Positions 53,761 through 64,000 of a DNA stretch of 64,000 bases are shown in pieces. Both the position numbers and the translations under genes were made by a program. Positions within the stretch are counted from its first letter, which is position 1; each line of letters opens with the position of its first letter. The stretch is from Bolinopsis microptera (Eukaryota > Ctenophora > Tentaculata > Lobata > Bolinopsidae). The DNA is taken from assembly GCF_026151205.1 (NCBI RefSeq), contig NC_087077.1:9539983-9603982 (forward strand), read 5' to 3'. Below the pieces are notes generated by a model. It made no database searches and was not told the origin of the DNA. It saw only the letters and a program-made list of their open reading frames with translations.

Positions 53761-56700
53761 GGCGAAAAAACCACACATAATGAACATAATTGCCTGTATC
53801 TTGGTTCGCGAAAGTGCGTATTCTCAAAGAATTTTTTTAATGTATTAAATCTCATTGGTTTTATCTATATTTTCATAATATGAAGTCAAATCCCGAATCA
53901 CGGCAAAAAAGGTTTTGGTGTATGCCCCCTTAAGGAATTGTGCGAGAAGACGATACATAGAAGCCCTCTTATGAACAAAGACGAGGCATCCGTGGGAAAG
54001 CTGGCGGTGAGGACATGTGAAGTACGATTTCTTCAGAGCTCGCCATTGACAAGGCCAGCATGGCAACCGCAGTACCCACGTGACCATGGTAACATTGTGA
54101 CGCAGTCCGCAGATCATTCAATTTTGTATCGTATCTCATGTATATCAAGATCAATCATCAATACGGCAATGAACACGGTTCCCATATCATATACTTCATT
54201 TTTATTAATTTACTTGATTTGTAATATGTTACCTGGGTATTATCGGGCGTGTTATTTGTATAGGCCATTATAAGAGACAGGTTTCTTCGGGCAGGCCCGG
54301 TGGAGAATAAAGTTGATTGGGACTCGGCGTGTTCTTGGGAGGAGATAATTATGCTGTTTCAGAGACTACTATAGTAGATTGATTTTATGTTTTTCGTAAA
54401 ATAAGAAATTAGGCTGCCTTAAAACCCGTAATTGTAGATAACTTCACAGGGCTCTAGATAGTGGTTTAGATATTGAAGATGTGACTTGACAATCCGGGTC
54501 ACTCTGCTAATTCTCACTCAAAAACCCGAACGAATCTATAAAGTATGGAAGAATTTAGCGGGTTCAAACTTCAACGGAAGAAAATTTTGCCACAAATATT
54601 TATTTCGGATTTTAAGTGCGTTCGTCGTTAACGAGTTGATAAAATGGAAGATTGGAGCACAGCTATATTTTCCTATTTAATTAAATCAGACCCACAAGGC
54701 CACACTGGTAAAATACCCATCCTACTTTTAATAAAACAATAAATAATTGTTTTATAAAATAATTGTTTTTATTAAATAATTGTTTTATTATCTACAATGG
54801 TCAAATATCCATCTTTCCCTGGAAGCCGACTGTCCCGGCAGTTTTTCCCTTTCCACAACCTCTGCGGCAAATCGGTGTTCTTTCTGTATATTGTTCTGAT
54901 TCGGCTCCAAATTTGGAGGACTGGATGGATGACTGGATCATGGCCATCCCATACAAGTACAACCAGTACGTGACCAAACGGGTTATCTTACTAAATAGCA
55001 CGAAAATAAACGAAGAAAAATAGAGATCCAGTCATTGGCCCTAGCGTGGATCCTAATAATATAATGTAAGAAGCCCTGTGTAGTGTGTATGAAAGCCATT
55101 TATGTTGCTCTTACATTTAGACTTTAGTGCCTGAGAAGTTATGAATATTATGGTTTGTCCAGGAGTCGTTTTAATTATTTAAAAAATTCAACGCAAATAT
55201 TTCTAATTATGCCCCAAACGTTCAGTAAATGATGGATATGCTGCTAAAGTAATACTAACGTAATTTTGTATTTGAACTTTTAAATCTTAACTTTACATGG
55301 AAGATCAGCAACATGTTTATTAACATTGTTTATTCTGCCGAAATTCTGATCCACGTTCGAATCATTTAAAAATATATCCGAGTTATTTTAAAATTCAAAA
55401 CAAACACTTTCAAAGATGCAACTTTGATTTCATATCAGGGTTGAGGTTTCCCTTTTTAACACGCAGCATTTCCATGACTGCTTTTTTTGTACCTTTACAC
55501 TCAACAACATCTGCTTATCTTGGGTTTAAAGTTTACACGCAGAACCAGCGGCATATTAATATTAACACAATGTGTTTCCTTGTACACTCAAGGCAGGTGG
55601 TGGACGTTGTGTTTTTGTTAGAAACACGCACACTCATGTGTAATGTATATGTGAAGTACACGTGTATCCCATACAGCTCGATGATAATGATAATGATAAA
55701 ATAATAACTTCCATCATGTACAGGGTGTTTCAAGACTCATGTCCAAATTTTGAGTGTATAATGCTTATGCTACAGGTTGAAATGAGCATTACGGAAGCAA
55801 ATGTTTCTTCATTCTTGTCTCAAATCGCAAGATAACACATTTGAGCGGACAATATGAGCATTTAAAAAAAATCTACTGTCTCACTTAGCACTCTATTGTA
55901 CAAAGAGTATTTTATTGTACTCTATTGTACAAAGATGTTTTCTGCAATACACTCCATAAGCTGATACATAGGAGTGCTTGCCCCCCCTAAACTAACAAAG
56001 TAAATAGCAGTAACTATTACTCATATGCCTGACCCCCCTCCCCCTAAACTAACAAAGTAAATAACAGTAACTATTACTCACATGGTTTTTGCCGATAGAA
56101 TCCTCCGAAGAATCTGATACCATATCTCAGTCGCTAAAATAGTAAGCTGGTTTTAAAATAGGAAGGTATATTTTTGAATTAGTGAAGTAGTTTTAACGTC
56201 ATATTATGTGAAATTTTATTGTTAGTCATAAAATTCTAATATCGACAAAAAATTCTTCAATTAATTATATGTTATTCACTGAGGCAATGACTTAAAGTCG
56301 CAATTTCTATAAAAGTTGCATCATAGATTGACAGCGACGTTCATTATTATTAACAGAAGAAATAAAATTGATAGAATGTATTTGTAGAAATATAAAACTT
56401 TTACTAGACTCATTACGAATAAATAAATAAATTATAAAGAAATAAAACGTCAAATATTAAAATCACAAAGTTGTACCTGATACCTGAAGTAACGCACAAA
56501 CGTGAAATCGTGATAACGTATAAACGACAACCACGTAACCACTTTAAATACATGCCACTTCTCCGAGAATATAATAATGGAATAAAAAATTAACTAGTTC
56601 AAGTTACGTTATTGTAAGGTGTACCTGTAACAGTCTCCAACATTTACCTTATCATGACACCAAATTCAACGCGGTAAATAACTTAACACAATACAAATTT

Positions 56701-59202
56701 TACGGTAGCTGCCCTGGATTATTACCAGAGAAGAGGGGCCTGCAGATATTTACATCTTCCCGTGTATCAAGCCCTGCGGAGAGTCCTTGACAATCGTTCC
56801 AGAGACCACTTTATTGACAAATATCATCAACGTAATTAATTAGTACAGCAAAGCTCCAACAAAAACCCCAAATAAAAGGTTTTCATAAAATTGAATTCCT
56901 GCGATCTGTTGCTAGCGTATACGGTGATTGATAAATTGACTTTGAGAATTCTACAACTAAGCTACATAATATATTATATTATGTAGCTGATGTATATGTA
57001 ATATATTATATTATATATATTATATAACATATTAAATATAATATAGACTGATTCTGGTGCTCCTTTTTCGCCTGATTCGTCGACGAAAATAGAGAGAATT
57101 TCAAAAACATTTACTCCTTTTTCACCACCTTTTTCACCATTCTCGCCATTATCATCATCGATGATGAAAACCAGAGGCAACACATAAGTGCGATGGGTGC
57201 TGAATTGCAATATTGACCTAATACGGAATACCTAATCATTATATAATACGACTCTGTCCAATAATCCAACCTGAGAGTACCTAAAGGCTGCAAATTTGGC
57301 GAATTGTCCAGCTTATTCGCGGTGTGTTTTTTCCTCCAAATTTGCAGCACATAAAATAATTTTATGCAGGTGCGGGATCGCACTATTTGTAAAATTTTAC
57401 CGCACCTTTATATATTATATAATATGTTACCGCACCTATATATAATATGTAAAAACGTTTAAATATATCCAGCTACTATAACTCTTAACTCAAGAATCTG
57501 AAGTAGGTACTAGGTACTGGAGTTGTACTTGAACTATTGAGTAACAAATAAGTGAATATACATCACCCATCAATAACAGTACAGAATGCAAAAACTAAGA
57601 ATGCAATTTACATTCAGGCAGGACTGCAGGAATCTAGTTCCTAAAATCAGGTTACTTCTAGAGTTCTGAGTTCCTGGAAACACTGCTGGCAACACGACTT
57701 GTACATCACTGAAATAACGAATGCGATTATTCGACTACTTACAACTAATTATTTAAGCAATTTAAAATACCTTTGAAAAAATATCCCAATTGGACAGGTA
57801 AGCTTTGAAAATTATACAGAAAAAGGACACAATAAGGAGACAGAGATTGTCAGGTGGGTTGGTTGTAACTGTATAAATCAATCAGGCCGAGGCAATTTCA
57901 GTTTAACTCGAGGAATTTACTTCATGTTTGATACTGCAAGATATGAAGATATTCTTATTATTGAATTCCTTCCTACTTCCTATTTACTTCCTTCCGTTTG
58001 CCCGTTTTCTTAGAACACGTACGAAACAAAATAATTCAATAGGGATAACTGATTGGTGATAAAAAATGGCTGCCAGCCCTGGGCTGGTATCCAATAATGC
58101 GCTAAAAGCACCTTGGTACATGTAATCTGTTCGACAATCCCTAAAGTTCGACCCTGTGGAACTAGAGTACTTTAGTTGAACAAGAAAATTGTGACTGGGT
58201 GGAAGGGATACATTTTTAATTTAGATTAGCTTCCAGTTCAGTTTTTTTATTGACCAATTTTGAGTCACATATGAAATTGTTTAATAGATACTGTACATAA
58301 TATTGTATAAAAACACTCAACACGCAACTACAAATCACACTAAAAAGTTAAAGAGGTTCAGTCTGTGGAAGTCATGATGGAGTTAAACTGTTTGTCGTAG
58401 TCCTTCCACTAACGTTGAAGAAACGGACGGTAAAAATAATCTTATGTTTTTATTGAATTGGTACTGCAAACTATAAATCAAGAGGCTTGCATATAATGAA
58501 CATATTGACACGGGTGCAGAGTTGAGTCTGTACGGAACCTAGTAGTTTCAGTTCCTTGTTTAACTTGCCGTACAGCAAGGACATCCACATTCCACTACTT
58601 TAGCCCGGCGAGGCACATAACTCACTCTACAACTCCATATCAAATGTTTCATATATACTAGCCAAGTTCACAAGATATAGCCTTGTGTTTGAAAAGCGCT
58701 CGTTAGAACTGCTTCCTTTCCCTTCAGTATCCCACAGTCTCTCGAGTTTCGTAACTGCCAGAGAACTCTCTTAAACATGGCGAGGTCAGCAATAAACTGC
58801 GGTACGAGTTGCAACTTAATACACATTTCCTTCACAATAAATTGTTTTATTTAGTGACCTGATCTGTGTTGGGAAAGTATTAGGTATTTGGGTGGGAGGG
58901 ATAATCATATTTATAATTTTTTGTACGATTCTATCCATATTTCTAATGCATTGTAAGTAATTCAATTAGTTCTGAATGATGTTTATTGTGGAGGTGGGAG
59001 AAGCACTACAATGTAAAAGGTAGGTACACAGTGTCGCTGAATAAGTTCCTGCTAGATAAATTAAAAATAGACTAAATCACGAATATTTCAGAATTCTAGG
59101 GGGGAGGATTATAAGGATTAGGCCTAACCCCAGTTCAAAATACAATAATATTATCAGAAATAACCTATTTAATGATGATTTATTTTCAACTTAACATTGA
59201 AG
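53761..59202. other. non-coding sequence with minor repeats
   Basis: No supportable gene over 5.4 kb. Noted structures are a tandem pair of about 58 bp at 55978-56094 (CCCCCCTAAACTAACAAAGT) and an A+T-rich near-palindrome at 56961-56991 (AGCTACATAATATA). TA-rich sequence continues to 57050 and recurs at 57405-57450. Confidence 0.5.
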
Positions 59203-59214
59203 AGTTGGAAGTTG

Positions 59215-61784
59215 TATCAAATAACGGAGTAGTTCGCTGTTTATTAGTCTCATGATTGAAATACTGATATCTGGATATTATCCGGTTGGAAGAGACAAGG
59301 ACAAGTGAAACAAGGAAGTTAGGAGTAAGGGCAAATTTTCGGCGTCAACGCCATCTTCAGGCTAAAATTGTTATAAACGTTAGTATATAATAAATGCTTC
59401 TATACTAGTTAAAATGCTAAATTAAAATTACACACACTGAATACAGGTTACATCAAATGGTATTGTACATTACATTGAAAATAGTGATGTACACACGTTT
59501 TACACTCTGTCCAAGTACATAATATCTACTGAACAGCAGGGTCGTGTGCTATTTGTTTAAATTTGTCTTTGAATATGTTGTAAAAGAAATCCCTTAAGCT
59601 TCTCGCACTCTTCTTTGTTATTGATACTAGGTTTAAATAAATTAATGTAGTAAGCTTCTGTCACTTTACGTTTAATGGTGCTATATAAGTTAATTTCTAA
59701 AATATCGAAGGAAATATCTGGTTCTATGTTATCGTGAAACTCTGAATAATGAGCAGCCAACGCATTATCTGGATAGGTTAAAGGCCTGTTGACTGCTCTT
59801 CGATGCTCTGAAAATCTATCGTGTGCTGTTCTACTCGTTTCCCCTATATATAGCTCTTGACATAATTTACACGTAACTTTGTATATGACACATTTTGGTT
59901 TGCAGTCGTGATTTGTTGTGATGAGTGGACATATGATACAGTTTGGTATGGTGCAGTGTGGTTTGTCGTGTGGTCGTGATGAACATAAGATCTCTGAGAG
60001 TTTCTTACCTGGTGTGAATATGAATTTGACCGGTAAGTTGTGTGAGAGGGCAAATTGAGTGACTTCTTTGGAAAATGGCTCGTTGATGAATGGTAGAGTG
60101 CATGTTACGTGGTCGGTATCTTGTATGTTTGATGATGAAGGGTTATGACGTGTTGTAGGTGAGAGAGGGTGAAGTCGTCCTGTTTTGTTTATACGTCGTG
60201 GGTCTTGGTAACCGTTGTTGACCAACAAGTTGTCTACTATCTTCATGGACTCTTCTTTATACTCTGGTGTTGATGAGCAAAAAGCAGCCGTTTTGTAGAA
60301 GTTCTTGATTGTGGCTACTTTAGTTCCCTCATTGTGGTGGCTGTTGGCGTGCAGTGTGATATTCTTTTTCTGCTTCTTTCTGTAGAATTTGTGGTGTAGT
60401 GTTCCCTGTTCGTCGATCTTTATCTGGGTGTCGAGGAATGGGGTGAAATCCTGACGGCTTTCCGGATAGTCAATTTCCCATTTGAGCAACTGGTCTGGGT
60501 CCTCGTTTGAGATGGACTCCACTATCCTCAGAGCTTCTTCTTTGGAGCTGGCTAGACTCCCGGCATCATCCACGTATCTCCGGTAGAATGAGACGTGTAA
60601 ATCAGTGTAAATCGATCTTCTCTCGAACATATATACTCGTACTATCGCTCCTATTGGTGATGGTTGGCACCCCATGAAGAGACCAATTTTCTGGAGGTAG
60701 AGTCTTGAGTGATATGTAAAGTATGAGTTGGTGAAGACGAATTCAAGGATCTTGTGGATGTGCGTGAGTGTTAGACCCCAGGTGTCGAGGTCTTCCCAAT
60801 GTTCTTCGGTGAGTGTAATGAGGTCTTGAATGCAGCCACTGATGTTGATGTTTGTGTACAGTGCTGTGACGTCAGCTGTGAAGAATGAGAGACCTGAGAG
60901 TTGTTGATGTGACATGTTTTGAAGCTCTTCTAGGTGAGTGTGTATATTGCTCAGGTGAGATGGAACATGATTAAGCAGAGGAGATAGAATAGATTTAACA
61001 ATCCAAGCAAGCTTCTCAGAAGGGGAATTTATACAAGACACAATTGGACGTATTTTACAATTAGAAATAATATCTACATCTGAAACTAAGACATTACAAT
61101 CAAATTTATGAGTTTTCTTTATTAAATAAATAGTCGGTAGTTGGGTATTATGTGATTTAAATAAGTCTACTGTTTTGCTGTCATAATTACACATCCTACT
61201 TATCTCTGTCCATAACACATTACTCTCAGTCTCTAGTCTCTCAGTAACCCTGTTGATGAGGCGGCTGTAGGAGACTTCTGAGGGGTTTGCTATTGGTTGG
61301 ATCCGATTTTGTCGCGTGGTGGTAGGTGCAACGTAGGTGTACGCTTCTTCCGAGGTCATGTCTGACAGATGTTTCTGCGTAATCTGCTGTTGTACTCCAC
61401 TGCTCATAATCACAAACTCACCCCCCTTGTCGCTTCTCGAGAAGTGGAGTTCTTCTTTTCTTGCAATCAAGGATTTGAGTCCCTCCCGTTGTTTTGCTGT
61501 TAGGTTAGAGGGTACTTTACTGTGTTCTAATCTGGTGTTAATGATGTAACACAGTTGGCGGAGGTGATGTTCCATGGCGAGGTTGGTGGTGGGTGGAGCA
61601 CCAGCAAACGGTCGTTGAAATGGCACGTTTTTCGACTTAATAAATGCGAAGCTGGTCGGGCATGTATCATCTGGGATCTCAATTTTAGCCTGAAGATGGC
61701 GTTGACGCCGAAAATTTGCCCTTACTCCTAACTTCCTTGTTTCACTTGTCCTTGTCTCTTCCAACCGGATAATATCCAGATATC
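59215..61784 (-). mobile_element. complete Penelope-like retroelement with inverted terminal repeats
   Basis: The 2570-bp element is flanked by the exact 12-bp repeat AGTTGGAAGTTG (59203-59214 and 61785-61796). Near-identical inverted repeats of 105 bp lie at 59266-59370 and 61680-61784; about 50 further bases lie outside the left one. One intact gene fills the interior. Inverted or direct terminal repeats and variable-length target duplications are known for Penelope-like elements. The intact frame and near-identical repeats suggest recent activity. Confidence 0.88.
59557..61764 (-). CDS. Penelope-like reverse transcriptase with GIY-YIG endonuclease, 735 aa
   Basis: Retroelement polymerase that primes on nicked DNA and integrates by its own endonuclease. 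N-terminal basic stretch, then IYLIKKTHKFD and KIRPIVSCINSPSEKLAW (early RT motifs), LSFFTADVTALYTNINI (motif A), LFMGCQPSPIGAIV (motif B), SFYRRYVDDAGSL (motif C, YVDD) and FTPFLDTQIKI. The C-terminal GIY-YIG domain (about 640-725) has CVIYKVTCKLCQELYIGETS, then RFSEHRRAV and the distal Glu/Asn segment TEAYYINLFKPSINNKEE. Catalytic positions look intact. The first about 28 residues (MEETRTSETRKLGVRANFRR on) are encoded inside the right inverted terminal repeat. No intron is needed. Confidence 0.93.
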   Translation of the reverse strand: MEETRTSETRKLGVRANFRRQRHLQAKIEIPDDTCPTSFAFIKSKNVPFQRPFAGAPPTTNLAMEHHLRQLCYIINTRLEHSKVPSNLTAKQREGLKSLIARKEELHFSRSDKGGEFVIMSSGVQQQITQKHLSDMTSEEAYTYVAPTTTRQNRIQPIANPSEVSYSRLINRVTERLETESNVLWTEISRMCNYDSKTVDLFKSHNTQLPTIYLIKKTHKFDCNVLVSDVDIISNCKIRPIVSCINSPSEKLAWIVKSILSPLLNHVPSHLSNIHTHLEELQNMSHQQLSGLSFFTADVTALYTNINISGCIQDLITLTEEHWEDLDTWGLTLTHIHKILEFVFTNSYFTYHSRLYLQKIGLFMGCQPSPIGAIVRVYMFERRSIYTDLHVSFYRRYVDDAGSLASSKEEALRIVESISNEDPDQLLKWEIDYPESRQDFTPFLDTQIKIDEQGTLHHKFYRKKQKKNITLHANSHHNEGTKVATIKNFYKTAAFCSSTPEYKEESMKIVDNLLVNNGYQDPRRINKTGRLHPLSPTTRHNPSSSNIQDTDHVTCTLPFINEPFSKEVTQFALSHNLPVKFIFTPGKKLSEILCSSRPHDKPHCTIPNCIICPLITTNHDCKPKCVIYKVTCKLCQELYIGETSRTAHDRFSEHRRAVNRPLTYPDNALAAHYSEFHDNIEPDISFDILEINLYSTIKRKVTEAYYINLFKPSINNKEECEKLKGFLLQHIQRQI

Positions 61785-61796
61785 AGTTGGAAGTTG

Positions 61797-63781
61797 GAAC
61801 ACACATGTTTTGTACTCAACTTATTCATCTCTTGATCAAACGTGACTCCCACCATGAGTGAGTGCAAAATGAGGGCAAAGCTAAAAAACACAATCAACGA
61901 GAAGGGTTCAATGGAAATTTTATCTTCAGTGTGCTCATTACTTCAGTTATTCCAACAATCACATGGTAACTAAGTGACTGGTGAGAAGCATGTAGCATCT
62001 TTTAGCCTTTAAACACTGTAATAAGGTGATTTTATATAAATTGCTAGAGTTCTATGGAACTCAACAGCACTTGCTGGCAAACCTTTATATTACAATAGCT
62101 ATGTAGTCCCAGCCGCTATTTTGATTTATCCCAGTCCCAACCAGAATGAGGTTTTTTTCCCTCTTTTTTAGGGAGCAAACTTGTCACATTGGTCCAAGAG
62201 CATAAGAGTATAAACCGGATGTTTAGGCAAGGTGCTAGGATCTCATGACCTTAAATAGGTCAATAAATGACCAATTGCGATATGTTACAATGGAGTTTCT
62301 AGCATGTTCGCAAGCATTGTTTATGAACAATGAACATAGGGTTGCATAGAAATATACACAATTTTCAAAATCAATTTAACTTAAATGAACAAAACGAAAA
62401 AGTCTTAAAAACATAAAAATCTTAAAAATATGAGGGTTGTCCTCACTTTGCCGCTCCACACAACCTGAGCGTATTATCATGCTTGATAATTTCAATCAAA
62501 AACTTTCTCAAAGTCCGTTATGACTCAGATGACACTTTAATTTTTTGAGAACTCAGCTAAATGAAAGGAACCCAACAGTACTGTGCCATCTCCGAGACGT
62601 GTAAAGAAAGTAAAACATTTCAGCACTGAAGTTCAGACCTGCGACATGAGTGATATTTCTCAAGTATAGCTAGGGAATGATATAGCAATTAACAGAACTG
62701 CTTTGGTAAGAGAGTATTCAAAATTTACTGATGATGGAAGGATAGTCTGCAATAACACGATTTTATTGCAGCCCCCTTCCTATACCCTTTGGAGTAAGCA
62801 TTAAGATGGAAGTATTGGTAATGAGTCTCATCTTCAGAGTTAACAGACCAGTGGCTTCTCTGCTATATTTTCGCTCAGATGAGCATACAGTGCTGCACCT
62901 ACTTTGAAGTTGTGAGCTTGTCGATATAATTCTAAAATGTCAAAATAAACACATTATCACTTTCTGTAACAGCAAAAGGTCCATGGCCGACTTAACAATA
63001 AAACAAAAGTTAATAAAACAAAAGTTAAATTTATTACCAATTATTCAATCAATACATATCATAAATTCTAATATTGGAAACACAATGCAGAATGGATGTC
63101 TTAAACTATAATTTGTTGTCACTAATAATCTATTTACTTTCAAAGTTGAAATTTAGTTAAGTATGAAATGCCACCACATCATAGTTAGGGTAAAATATAA
63201 TTCTTAAAAATTTTAAAATTAAGAAGATTGCTCTATGACTTAAAATTTAAAATTTAGCAAAAGATGTCTAATTTTTAAATAGTTGGTTACAGTCTATGAC
63301 AGTACTGGCATGACCAACAGCTGAGCAAGGTTCCATCATTCTGAACTGTTCCAGAGATGTGTATGTTGAAATTGTGGGAAGCCAGGGACTAACTTTTGAG
63401 TAAAAGTTTGTTTGTTTAAAAGATTTTATTTTGATAAGCAGAGCATATCTATAAAATTGGAAAATTCCAGAGAAACAAACTTTAGAGGTCGCAACGTGAG
63501 ATAACATCGTTTTGCGGTATGCCCCTATAATAAAGCCGAGTGGGGAAATACTTAAAATTAGTAGTTTATACATACAAATTACCCCCACACATATTGACGA
63601 AATATTGACGAAATATTCTGTAAAACCCTCTGGTGTCGAGATTACTCCATCAGATCCCAAATTCGGATCCACTACTGTTAAGGAGACCCGCATCCAGTAG
63701 GGACTGTCAGCGGTAAGCTACAGCTCCTGCTGGTAATCGACTCGGAAAACAGTGGTGGTCCCCGTTTTTGGGTTGGAAATG
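61797..63781. other. non-coding sequence
   Basis: No supportable exon was recognised. A minus-strand open frame at 63268-63693 has no recognisable features and an atypical composition; I do not call it. Confidence 0.45.
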
Positions 63782-64000
63782 ATGAAAACCAGATCTAAAT
63801 CTAACAATGAAGTAGACTGTATTCAGTTGGTTCCTTTTGGTGGCACACTGGTACCAGAAATTGACATCAGAAGTGGATCAAGCTCGGACAGTACATTAGA
63901 CATTCTGCTTCAGCCTGATAATCTAAGGGAAGTTACATCTGACAGCCAGACCTCAACTGACATCTCCGGAGAGACCAATGATACCTGCCCTGTTTGTTCC
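63782..64000 (+). CDS. start of an unidentified reading frame, cut by the window edge
   Basis: An ATG at 63782 opens a frame that stays open for 73 codons to the end. It reads MKTRSKSNNEVDCIQLVPFG, then a Ser/Asp/Thr-rich stretch (RSGSSSDSTLDILL), and ends with DTCPVCS. The CPVC could begin a PHD or RING-type zinc finger, as in ORF1 proteins of some LINEs or in nuclear proteins. This is an inference from four residues. Function unknown. Confidence 0.4.
   Translation, partial: MKTRSKSNNEVDCIQLVPFGGTLVPEIDIRSGSSSDSTLDILLQPDNLREVTSDSQTSTDISGETNDTCPVCS

Noticed and set aside
63268-63693. 141-residue minus-strand frame near the right edge
   Set aside because: No signal, domain or splice context recognised and it overlaps A+T-rich sequence; chance remains likely.

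Overview
The window is nuclear DNA of an invertebrate animal: roughly two-thirds A+T, with spliced genes, interstitial TTAGGG/CCCTAA tracts and very many transposable elements and minisatellites. I see no rRNA, CRISPR array or prokaryotic-style operon. The species cannot be fixed from the sequence. Animal-type ionotropic glutamate receptors, a 16-exon SLC23 transporter, Penelope-like retroelements and a tRNA-derived SINE fit a marine or early-branching invertebrate.

Left part (1-25 kb): two near-identical, apparently single-exon ionotropic glutamate receptor genes on the minus strand (6711-9389 and 13933-16695) lie in a tandem segmental duplication with an offset of about 7.3 kb. Around and inside it sits a dense population of short inverted-repeat elements. 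At least fourteen of them show flanking 9-bp direct repeats that can be read directly. Several are nested in one another, most strikingly at 17345-21526. Some families carry internal TTAGGG-like arrays, and one such array has received a LINE fragment that was itself split by a 1.4-kb LTR-like insertion.

Middle part (25-48 kb): LINE remnants and a pair of inverted GC-rich repeats are followed by one SLC23 (nucleobase/ascorbate transporter) gene on the minus strand, from its start codon at 47964 to its stop at 30994. I reconstructed 16 exons whose splice sites and phases all agree, giving 1830 nt and 609 residues. Its 8.8-kb intron 8 holds a FLYWCH zinc-finger remnant, a 5'-truncated Penelope-like element, a 1.1-kb transposon with GTAC target duplication, a 14-bp E-box minisatellite and, on the opposite strand, exons of a secreted lectin-like/sushi protein. 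One SLC23 splice donor opens directly into a 340-bp (GGTAGTAGT)n array.

Right part (48-64 kb): mostly non-coding. It has an 11-bp minisatellite, an inverted-repeat insertion (8-bp target duplication) filled with about 780 bp of (CCCTGA)n that grades into true telomeric repeats, an intact 735-residue Penelope-like element with 105-bp inverted terminal repeats and a 12-bp target duplication, and at the right edge the start of an unidentified reading frame.

Functionally, the host genes here are probable membrane proteins (glutamate-gated channels and an anion/nucleobase transporter) plus one probable secreted recognition protein. Most of the remaining sequence is mobile or tandemly repeated DNA.
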